A stretch of DNA of 64,000 bases, from the NCBI RefSeq assembly GCF_017654505.1, contig NC_054536.1, forward strand, positions 13,080,794 through 13,144,793, in the 5' to 3' direction. The DNA comes from Polyodon spathula (taxonomy: Eukaryota; Chordata; Actinopteri; Acipenseriformes; Polyodontidae). Below the pieces are notes generated by a model. That model worked only from the letters and a program-made list of their open reading frames with translations. It ran no database searches and was not told where the DNA came from. Both the position numbers and the translations under genes were made by a program. Below are positions 27,139-36,630 of the stretch, in pieces (positions within the stretch are counted from its first letter, which is position 1; each line of letters opens with the position of its first letter).

Positions 27139-27195
27139 TCCCCTTGCACACCACACAACTGTGCTTTTACCAGCTGAGCCACTCTGGGACATTGT
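27139..27195 (-). repeat. tRNA-like SINE head fragment
   Basis: The minus strand reads GTCCCAGAGTGGCTCAGCTG then GTAAAAGCAC, close to a tRNA 5' half with an A-box-like TGGCTCAGCTGG. No B box or cloverleaf follows, because the LTR-like block starts about 30 bp later. Probably the 5' end of a tRNA-derived SINE interrupted by the LTR. Confidence 0.4.
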
Positions 27196-27199
27196 CTCC

Positions 27200-27615
27200 T
27201 ATTTTTGGGGGGTTTGGACAGTGTTTTCCTTTTTTTTTTGGTTTCTCTGTATTTAATTTTCTGCACCAAATAGGCAATGCCTGTCCCCGTTATGTGACAG
27301 TATCAAAGGAAAAAATGGTGGCACATTTTTATCACATTTGCTAATGAAGAAATGACACAGATATACTGATCTTTAGGCACTGTGTAACATTAAACTGGTC
27401 AACTAGTCTCTTTAATCGTATCAAAAACTGGCAGTAGTATATTTATACTCTGTAAGAAGTCTTTAGACCATTAAGTAGAAAATCACAATGAATTAAGCTC
27501 ACAATCATAGCTATAAAGCCAACTGTTCTCTAGAGAAAATATTGATTTCTGCTTTACAAGTATGTATCTAAGTGAAGCTGACATGCTAGTGTTTTAACCA
27601 GTGCTTTAGAAATAC
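27200..27615. other. No gene recognised
   Basis: AT-rich with a poly-T at 27230-27239. Nothing else supported. Confidence 0.5.
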
Positions 27616-27620
27616 ACATC

Positions 27621-28144
27621 TGTAGCAGGGTGAAGGTAGAGGTGGGGTAAAACCTGGCCTCCCGACAGCTGGTGACACTAGAGCGACCATCCCATGGGTC
27701 TGCACCAAGATGGAACATATCTTAAGTACAGTGTTGGCTTGTGGCGGCCATCTTGGGAATGACAATCACACAGGTGCAATCAACTAGCGATTGGTCATGG
27801 AGGATTGACGGGGTGTGGCTTGGATCTTAAAAGGGAATTGTGTTGATCAACGGGTTTGGTGGTGCTTCAGAGGCGGTAGGGGAGGAGGGCAATCTGGAAG
27901 TCTGTCATGTTGTGGAGACAAAGCCATTGCCCTTGAACAAGAGCAAGTTCGAAAAACAGAGCAAGCACATTGTTACCTGGAACTTGCTGCTGGGATTGGA
28001 TGAGAGGCGGACGCTTCCTTCAGACAAGGATAATGTACATCTGTAGGATCTTTTGTGTTGTGTTCACACACGTATTAAAATATAAACTTTGTTTTCACCT
28101 TGAGAAAGTGACTTTGTGACTTGTTTGCACACCACCCAGGGACA
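27621..28144 (+). mobile_element. Solo LTR
   Basis: It starts TGTAGCAGGGTGAAGG and ends CCACCCAGGGACA, with a perfect 5-bp target duplication ACATC on both sides (27616-27620 and 28145-28149). It is GC-richer than the surroundings and has late ATTAAA-like sequence near 28075 followed by T-rich sequence, as in LTR 3' parts. The orientation (plus) is inferred from that. There is no internal region. Confidence 0.75.
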
Positions 28145-28149
28145 ACATC

Positions 28150-28993
28150 CTTCCTTAGCATTATCATCTTTTAAAAGGTAAGATAAATTAACCATGGGAC
28201 AGCAAATTGTATGTTAGAGATCACATTTTACCTGTCTATGTATCCAAGATATCATCTGATTGGTAAATTTAATTGGTTAATATACTGCATATCATATATT
28301 TTAATCATATTTGTTTAACAGAGAATGAGATCCATTCAATTAATATAAACAGAAGAGGAAGGTTACAAAAAACAATCTTTCTAACAGCGTATGTGTGCCT
28401 TTTTAATGAATGATTTAAACATCAGCAGTATTTTTATACTAATTAATTTAGATCAGTTGAATGTTTAGATCAGTTTAGATCATATTTAAATGACCCTACT
28501 GTATAATTTTCCATTTAGTTTCTGCAACGTATGACAACCACAATGCCACAAATAGAGGTCTGGTGGCAGTAACTGACTCTGTACACTAAAGACACTGTTG
28601 AAGTGTTAAACGAAAAAGGCAGTTGGGTTCAATTAACCAGCAGGCTTGAAAACGAGTGCAAGGGCAATAATCCATTGAACTAGGAGCCATCTTAAATTAT
28701 GACAAAATAACAGGCAGCCATGTCTTCATGCCAGTTCAGCGAGCTCTCCATAAACCACAATCTTTGTCTCCTGTCCTAATTTCTGTCTGGTCATAAGCAC
28801 TCCTGCTTTGAGCTGATGTTTCTGGGGGTGCTAAGTCATTCACTATTATGCTTAGTCATATTTAATGATGCTGCAGGGAGTGAACTCCTGCATAAAATAG
28901 GCCAGCTAGATCTAGACCCATGATTATAACAGCTTTAGACTTTGCATGGTCTAGAAAAGGATTAAGGCTAGTCTAACAAACAGAGATTGTAAA
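28150..28993. other. No gene recognised
   Basis: AT-rich; a TTTAGATCAGTT word recurs near 28448-28480. Nothing else supported. Confidence 0.5.
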
Positions 28994-29335
28994 TGTTAAG
29001 CTTCAAATCTACCTCTCGACCAGGAAGGGTGCTAAGTAAGGTTGCACTTGGGTACAGCACCACGAAGCACCTGCACTGTCACATCACCGCACTTGGGTAC
29101 AGCACCACGGAGCACCTGCACTGTCACATCACTGCACTTGGGTACAGCACCACGAAGCACCTGCACCGACACAGCATTACACTTGGGTACAGCACCACGG
29201 AGCACGAGCACTGGCACCCTGGACACTGTATGTATTGTTTTGATAGGAGAGGGGATCATTTGTTAATAAACCGGATACCACTGTAAAGCTGCCCTCTGTA
29301 TGGACATTACATCCTTATCTGCACTACTCACCTCC
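28994..29335 (+). mobile_element. LTR-like fragment (family C) with internal minisatellite
   Basis: It starts TGTTAAGCTTCAAATCTACC followed by CGACCAGGAAGGGTGCTAAG, matching the start of the 14796 block. AATAAA lies near 29266. The body is replaced by four 45-bp tandem copies. The right end is uncertain. Confidence 0.45.
29044..29223. repeat. 45-bp minisatellite, four copies
   Basis: Units begin GCACTTGGGTACAGCACCAC at 29044, 29089, 29134 and 29179 (the last with A for the first G). Identity is high between copies 1-3; copy 4 diverges at its end. Since 45 is a multiple of three, frames on both strands stay open, which is a by-product rather than coding evidence. Confidence 0.9.
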
Positions 29336-29339
29336 TGAC

Positions 29340-30984
29340 ACCATGACAATAAGATCCACTTTCTATTACTGCACATTTTTTAATGGCAGTTTGTTTCTGT
29401 AGCACAAGGAAGTGAGGCACACCTTTCTATTGAAATTGGCACTTCAAGGAGTTTCTGAGGTTAATCGTTTTTTCTTGTGCACTCTGTTGAGTTTGAATGT
29501 AACAGTTAAATTATCAAAATATACTTGCTAGTCATAGAACTTTAGTTTGCAAAAATTGGTCCATATGACTAAACCCAATATACATACCTTAAATTGTTCA
29601 TATTCTGGTGTTTTAAAAATGGACTGTACAGAACTGGAATTGCAATAGCATTTTATTTTCAAAGTCACTTCATTTTTGTCATTTTTACCTGCATACATTT
29701 GCAATACAATAACTCCACTGCATATGGATTAATCTGCCAAACTTACAGTATAGTACTGTAGAGATTCAAAAATAACCTTGTTTCGTTTACTAGAGGCACA
29801 ATACATATTCATGGTTTCATTAACATTTAGCCTTCAGTAGACAAGCAGCTTGTTTAAAAAAAAATAAAAAAAATTAAACTGTTGGAAAGAAATTGGATTT
29901 CACAGAGCAAGATACTGGCTATCCTGATTATATTTTATATATTCTCTAATATAATAATGAAAAAAAAAAAACACATGCATATGAATAATTTATTAGTATT
30001 CAAACATAATAACATGGTTTTTTGGCTGTTAATATCTCAAGTGTTTTCATGTGCATAAATCTCATTGTTTTAACTATTAACTTGCATACATCAAAGTATA
30101 GAAGTCTCTTTAGTAGCATTTAGTTTAAGGAAAAGAACCCATAAGCAGACTCCCAGTAAAGAAATACAGAGTGAACCATATATTTTATAGACCAGTTTGC
30201 AAAAAAAAAAAAAAAAAAAAAAAAGATGTGCGGTCCAGGTCTTCGGGAGTTCAGGTCTGCATGAAGCAACATGAACAAACACCACAATTTAAGACCCTTT
30301 TTTTAACCATTTTTTGCTTCTCAAAAATAGCCTGTGTCTTAAATTCGGGTACAGTATAATGATGAATGTATAAAATCACCAACAAAAGACGTGACTACCC
30401 AAGTACACAAACAACAACATCACCGACTGCGGAGAAAAGACGCATGCCCGAGTACACAAGCAGCAACGTGACACTGCTGAGAAAAAACAAACAAAGCTTC
30501 CTGAGGAATTCCAAGAGAATCTTTTGCAATTTCAGCATTTCTAACAAACAGTACCAGCTTGGACAGATCATAAGTTCAGAGTATCTTTGTGTACAACAGT
30601 GTCTTTGTAAATGCATATTTACTTGATGTTTTATTTTATCCTCAAATTGAGGGTGGTAAATTTGTGCTGCTTCTTAAATTTTGAGGGTGTCTTTCTTTGG
30701 GGGAATGTCCACAACCAGTGACATGCCAAAGCAGAATGGGGCACAGTTCAAGTATGTTTTCTTGGACTAACAGCCATGGTTTTTTTCTCTTTTTCTGTCA
30801 GTGAGCAAACATTTTCTACTGTCTCATATGTTATCAACAGCATTTTGCAAGAGATAATGTTAAAAATTACTGTTCTTAATATGCTTAAATTATTTTTATT
30901 ATTTTTTTTTTAATTCATAGTCTCAAAAAGAAATTGAATAACAAAAGCTAAAAGACTCCAGTGAAATATTGATGACTGAAGACT
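29340..30984. other. AT-rich DNA, no gene recognised
   Basis: Contains poly-A at 30201-30224. Between about 30280 and 30700, TTAAGAC/CTTAAATT words resemble degenerate DNA-transposon ends, but no boundaries could be fixed. Confidence 0.45.
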
Positions 30985-30986
30985 TA

Positions 30987-31344
30987 CAGTGGCTCTCAAA
31001 AGTATTCACCCCCCCTTGGACTTTTCCACATTTTATGGAGTCCACCTTAATTGCACACAGGTGGACTCCATTCAACTAATTATGTGACTTCTAAAGATAA
31101 TTGGTTGCACTAGAACTTATTTAGGTGTGTCATAGCAAATGGGATGAATGCTTATGCAATCAATTATTTTCTCTTTTGTATTTGTAATTAATTTAAAACA
31201 ATTTGTATATTTTAGTTTTCACTTTGACATTATGGACTTTTTTGTGTTGATCAGTGGCAAAAACACCTAATTAAATCCGTTTTGATTCCATGTTGTTGAA
31301 AAATGTGGAAGTCCAAGGGGGGTGAATACTTTTGAGAGCCACTG
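30987..31344. mobile_element. Tc1/mariner-type MITE
   Basis: The ends are inverted repeats: CAGTGGCTCTCAAAAGTATT at the left and its complement at the right, continuing through GGGGGG and TTGGACTTTTCCACATTTT for about 45 bp. TA dinucleotides flank both ends (30985-30986 and 31345-31346). At 358 bp it has no transposase. A GGAGTCCACC...GGTGGACTCC palindrome lies near the left end. It is a deletion derivative of a Tc1-like element. Confidence 0.9.
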
Positions 31345-31717
31345 TATGTAGCAGGTGAGACCTTTTGCTAATTACTTTTAATTAAGTAATGATTGAATTA
31401 ACACTATGCAATTCCCAACAACTTGTGCACCTGAATATAAAGCGCTGCAGCTGTTCTTGAGGAATAAAAACTGTAGTGGGTTTGTTTGAGTTGCTCTGGT
31501 ATCATTGATGGTAAGATTCAAAGTGAGAGAATTGATCTTTCTGTTTCTAAATACTTTTATTCTGTTTTATTGGTATTTGATAGGGTGAACAGTCACATGA
31601 GGAGCAGATTGGTCAGTCCGGTTCACCTGAGGTAACGTGTTTTGTTTTTTAAATTATTTTAGACAGTTTACCTGATAGTCTTCTTTGTTCAAGACTGAAT
31701 ATTCAATTATTTTAGCC

Positions 31718-31881
31718 CAGGTCCTAGAGAGCTACTGTGGCTGCTGGTTTTTGTTTCAACCAATCTCTGTTGCTTAATTAGTCAAGATTAACAGGTGTTC
31801 CAAATTGTTAGCTACTGGTATAAAGACACCTATAAAACCTGATAGATAGGAGCTCTCCAGGACCAGGGTTGGAGACTCCTG
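31718..31881. mobile_element. hAT-type MITE nested in the CR1 relic
   Basis: The perfect 8-bp target duplication TTTTAGCC flanks it (31710-31717 and 31882-31889). The ends form an imperfect inverted pair, CAGGTCCTAGAGAGCTAC against GGAGCTCTCCAGGACCAGGG, with about 15 bp lost from the left tip. It has no coding capacity at 164 bp. Confidence 0.8.
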
Positions 31882-32128
31882 TTTTAGCCTGTCTGCATAT
31901 GACATGCCCTTTAACCCTTGAATAATTCTGATTGCTCTTTCCACTCTTTCTTGAGCAGCAATATCCTTTTTGTAGCGAGGTGACCAGAACTGAACACAAT
32001 TTTCTAGACAAGGTCTTACTAATGCATTGTATAGTTTTAACATTACTTCCCTTGATTTAAATTCAACACTTTTCACTATTTCTGAGCATTTTGTTGGCCT
32101 TTTTATAGCTTCCCCACATTGTCTAGAT

Positions 32129-32310
32129 CAGAGATACTCAACCTTGGTCCTGGAGGGCCACGGTCCCTTTTGGTTCTTTGGTTCAACTATACTCTAAATT
32201 ATCTAGTGCTTACTACAAGCTTAATTGGTCCAATTAATCAATTTACTGTACAGTTAGAACAAAAACCATGAGGAGCTGTGACCCTCCAAAACCAGAGTTG
32301 AGTAGCCCTG
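32129..32310. mobile_element. hAT-type MITE nested in the CR1 relic
   Basis: The terminal inverted repeats CAGAGATACTCAAC and GTTGAGTAGCCCTG continue inward as TTGGTCCTGGAGGGCC against ACCCTCCAAAACCAG. The 8-bp target duplication is GTCTAGAT/ATCTAGAT (32121-32128 and 32311-32318, one mismatch). It has no coding capacity at 182 bp. Confidence 0.8.
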
Positions 32311-33530
32311 ATCTAGATGAAGACATTTTGAATCAACATAAACTAGATCTTTTTCATAGATTCCTCCAATTTCAGTATTTTCCATATGGTGCTTATAATG
32401 AACATTTGCAGTACCTTACAGTTTTCTATATTAAACTCCATGTGTCTGCCCAGTTCTAAGTGCTGTCTAGATCATTTTGAATGACCTTTGCTGCTGCAAT
32501 GGTGTTTGCAACTCCTCCTATTTGTGTCATCTGCAAATTTAACAAGTTTGTTTACTATACTACAATCTAAGTTTAATGTAGATTAGGAAGAGGAGGACCT
32601 AATTCTGATCCCTGTGTTAATGCACTGGTTTCCTCACTCCACTTTGAGGTTTCTCCTCTATTTAGTACTTTCTGTTTTTTAACCACTCCCTAACCCATGT
32701 GCATGCATTTCCTTGGATCCCTACTGTGTTCCGTTTTGAGAAAAAAATCTTATGCAGGACTTTGTCAGAAGCTTTATAGCAATCTAAATGAACATATGCT
32801 TTGCAATTATCCATTGTCGATGTTGCATCCTCAAATCAAGCAGGTTATTTAGACATGATCTTCCTTTACTAAAACCATGCTGACAGTCTCTCAGGATACT
32901 GTTACCATATAAGTAATTTTCCATTTTGGATTTTATTATAGTTTACATATAATAGAAATTGGTCTGTAGTTACCTGGTTCGTTTTGTCTCCCTTTTTGTG
33001 GATTGGTATTACGTTTACAATCTGTCAGTGCAACCTCAGTCTTTAGCTGTTTGTAAATTACTTTCATTTCTTTGAGTACTATTGGGAGGATCTCATCTGG
33101 CCAAGGGGGTTTGTTTATTTTATGAGCTCCTAGTCCCTTTAACACATCTGCCTCTGTTATGCTAAAGTTATTTAAAACTGGATAGGAACAGTTCGGCATG
33201 TGGGGCATGTTGCCCGTATCCTCCTTTGTAAAAACTTGTGAAAAGTAATCATTTAATATTTTTGCTATTTCTCTTCATCTGATTTTTGCCATTTGTATCT
33301 CCTGATGTTTTACTTCCTCTTGAATGTTCTTTAGCTGTTACAATATTGGAAAAACCTTTTGGAATTTAGTTTTAGCCCCCTTGGCAATGCTCATGTCTGT
33401 CTTTCTCTTGGCCTTTCTAACTTCCTTTTTGACTTGTGTTTGCAGTTCCAAGTACTCTTTCTGTGTAGTTTTGTTCTTGGTCCATTTTTTAAATGCTCTG
33501 TGAAGTGCCTTTTTTCTCCTGACTATATAT

Positions 33531-36039
33531 ATTTAACTGATCTATTAAAGCATTTTGAGGAGGTGCCAGAAGGTGGTTGGGGACTGAGCAGTCCTGATAT
33601 CCATGGGTAGGTTGTTCCACCACTGAGGGGCAAGGGTGGAGAAGGCTATTAGTTGTAGTTTTTTTATAACTTATAAATGCAAATTGTATGGAGATGCATA
33701 TTCTACAGTGTTTATCCTGTTTGACTGTTTGGTTTAATTTAACTTTAATTCTGCTTAAAACTACCTTTATGGCTTTAGAAATTTCTAGTTTTTAATCAAA
33801 TACTTGTATTTACTACCCCAATATACAGTATTTTGTGAGTTGAACTCCAGCACTTTGACAGACTTGAAAGACACCAGAATGTTCACACCTCATTATTTAA
33901 CTTCAGAGAGCTCTACAATATGCTCCTTCCAGGGACAATGTAAATAAAATGGCTTTAAATATAATCAATAGCTTTTTCTAAATCCTTTAAGAATCATAAT
34001 GCTATAGCCAAAATCAATTAGATGGTTTGAGATTTTACCTGCCCACTACTATGGGATTCATTAATTTCCTTATTTGAAGTAGCACCAGTGCTGCCCAGGC
34101 CTGAATTTCTGTGGGCAAGTTTAAGTCGGTGTCCACCCACACGGTCACGGGGAGATATTATAATAATGTAATTTGCTGTTTTTCCTTAAGTAAAAGCTCG
34201 CACACAACAACCGCATGGAATGTGAGGGATAATTAACTGTAATGTCTTCGCACATGGTAGGAATGCCAGCATTCATTTTCCCTCTCAGCTGTAAAACAAA
34301 AAATAGAAACGGCCTGGAATGCCCGGGCTCAGGAAATTGGATTTACATTGCTGATGGGCACTTTCGTTTAAGTGCCCTTGCGTATACAGCATTTGTCCTT
34401 GGGGATTTGTTTTCCTTCCTAGCTATAAGATCTACAATGCAGTTCTGGGATATGTTATCTTGCAAACATTATATTGTGTTCCAAATGGGTCGTTTCCTTG
34501 TTACTTATTGACTTTTAAATTTAAAGCCATAGGATTTAACAAAGGGTGAAAGGATCTGTAAATCTGATTACAGTTATTATGCATTGATCAGATGTTATTT
34601 ATTTAAATGTCAGTGGTGCATTAAACTTTGCTGCAGCTGTTCCTTGTCTCGAGGAAACTGAACTGTCTGCCCCCTTTTTTTCCACAACTGCAGGACAGTT
34701 AAAGTAAAACTGAATCTTTGCACTAAAATAGATAAATTTGATTGAATTGTTATAATTTGCTCTTCAAAGCTGTCTTGCACACTTCATTCCAACCACCTGC
34801 TTTATCTGCTGGTCATATTACAGTCTCCGGGGAGTCTCTGCAGCTGATTGGCCTGTTCTGTTGCTATGGTAACCACTTTCCTGCTCTGCTGTATGATTTA
34901 GGCATGGGTTTATAGCTCTCTGCAGATTGGCTAGTAAGATATGCAAGTTTTCCTGATTTACCAAGGCTTCCAAGATGTCAGCACTTAATAGAAGCTTACA
35001 GAATGTATATTTAGAGCACCTTTTGCAGTGTTTAATTAAGAGCTTTGCAGGACCACACAGTTTAGCTACTATAATACTGCTTTTAGTAGGCTGGCTCTGA
35101 AGATATTGTCAGGTTTGAAATTTAACCAAATAACGGAGTAAGAAAAATAAAGGCCACAATCATCAGAAGTGGTAATCTGAGCCAACTGAACTATACAGAC
35201 AAAGTATGTGCTGCAGTCCCATATTGATGGCATTCCGAAAGGATATTAAACATCTCTACAGATCTTGGGTTGCTGAAGAATAGATGCGTCTCTGTCCATC
35301 TCTGCAGCTCTTACAACCTGCAGCATGGAATATGTAACAATGATGCACCAGCCAGCCAACTTGAAGCAGCTGCCAGAACTCTGGCCATGACCACATTTAA
35401 TTATCTTTTGAGTCCTTGCCAAAAAGTGCTGCCCTTTGACCTTATACTTATTTAATGCAACAGGAAGGGTTGGTAAACTTTTATTACAATTGTGTATTTG
35501 GTTACAATCTCATTTTAAATAATGAAATAACAAAGATAAGACTACAAAATTGGTATTTTGTAAGTTGTGTCTGTAACTGTTTGGTGTATTCAGGTATTGT
35601 AAAATGCCCACTTTATAGTTTGTTTATATTTTATTTTAAATGTGAATCTTCAAGTGCGCTAGTTAACAATAACCTCAAACTGCGTACCTTACAAAATACC
35701 ATCTGTGCGACACTTTAATTTTGCTTTTAATACCAAGGAATTGGGCTAGCATTGTGAATTTGTTGCTAGCTGAGGTGACGCACCACATTTAGATTTAATC
35801 CGCCCCCATGTCAGTATCTATTCTGCCTCTCAACTTGGTGAACATCCAGCGATGAACACAGATTTCTATAAAAGATCTGATAGGGCATGCAGCTTTCTGA
35901 CTGCTGTTTTGTATTGTATTCAGATGCATTAGTATTTGTTATTTGGCTTAGTCGCTTCGAACTTCTTCCAGTGATTCTAGCTGACTCATGGCTTTATTTG
36001 AAATGTTTTAAACACAATTAGAAGCAGTTTCGCTGTAAA
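33531..36039. other. No gene recognised; possible regulatory sequence
   Basis: Positions 33540-33660 contain a GGTTGTTCCACCACTGAGGGGC block typical of an old fish repeat that I could not name. 34230-34520 and 34780-35010 are non-repetitive and of balanced composition, with E-box, CCAAT and X-box-like words. No exon could be supported. Confidence 0.45.
34846..34873. promoter_or_regulatory. CCAAT box plus RFX X-box-like palindrome
   Basis: An inverted CCAAT (TGATTGG) near 34845-34851 is followed about 8 bp later by GTTGCTATGGTAAC (34860-34873), a near-perfect RFX-type inverted repeat. There is no transcription unit identified nearby, so function is a guess. Confidence 0.3.
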
Positions 36040-36044
36040 CCATC

Positions 36045-36625
36045 TGTGACAGATTGAATGATTCTTGGTGTTAGATCTCCCGTCAGACCTGCGAGGCACC
36101 TATATAAAGGGAACAGAATACCCTGGACTAAATGGCACAACAGTTTATTCCCAGTGTCATGCGGAAGTCGACCACGTAAAAAGGGGGTAGAGATACAGTA
36201 CACAAAACCAACGACCCGGATGGGAAATGTTGTGGCACCTGCTGCTTGGTGGAATGGATGCACTTGTTGACCAAGGGGTTGTGACCTTCTAAAAAAAGGG
36301 ATGTAGCGATGTGAATGGTTACATTAAATCAGCAGAAGGAGAACCTGTGCTGTGAAACATGAGTTTTGTTTTCATTTGTTGTTAATAATACTAATTGTAA
36401 TTATTTGCATGGCTAATATGATCTGGAGCTATCGCCAAAGGCCAGCACTAAACCCTGATCAACAACACTGCACTTTTTATTGTCACTAAAGAACTGTATT
36501 GCTTCATTAACATTGTTATTGTTTACTGCTGTTATCCATCAGGCATTGGATTATACAATTAAACCTGGATTATCTTTGTTTGTCCGATTATTGATCACCT
36601 GCACATTGTCAACCACTTTGCCACA
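36045..36625 (+). mobile_element. Solo LTR, Gmr1-like family
   Basis: It starts TGTGACAGATTGAATGATTC, matching the 24509 LTR for about 70 bp (including TTGGTGTTAGATCTCC), and ends CCACTTTGCCACA like the LTRs at 25284 and 45890. Flanks CCATC (36040-36044) and ACATC (36626-36630) agree at four of five bases, consistent with an aged target duplication. No internal sequence. Confidence 0.8.
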
Positions 36626-36630
36626 ACATC

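Larger units (their letters stand above)
31640..33530 (-). pseudogene. CR1-like LINE reverse transcriptase relic
   Basis: Read on the minus strand, the order is a lysine-rich linker before the reverse transcriptase (about 33500-33220), then DVLKGLGAHKINKPPWPDEI and GNYRPISI near 33150-32940. The catalytic FADDT lies near 32545-32530. Near 32040-31890 comes LYNALVRPCLENCVQFWSPR followed by QERVERAIRIIQGLKGMSYA, and a degraded tail extends to about 31640. The frame is broken by many stops. Two hAT-type MITEs interrupt it (31718-31881 and 32129-32310), and removing them restores continuity of the alignment, so they are younger. The endonuclease domain is not seen. Confidence 0.8.

Noticed and set aside
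27139..27195. Functional tRNA gene
   Set aside because: Only an A-box-like 5' half; no anticodon arm, B box or acceptor pairing.
29044..29223. CRISPR-like regular repeats
   Set aside because: Units are contiguous with no unique spacers, and the genome is eukaryotic.
29032..29286. Repeat proteins on both strands
   Set aside because: A 45-bp minisatellite keeps all frames periodic; no independent coding evidence.
34845..34873. MHC class II promoter
   Set aside because: CCAAT and X-box order and spacing do not match the S-X-Y module, and no gene follows.
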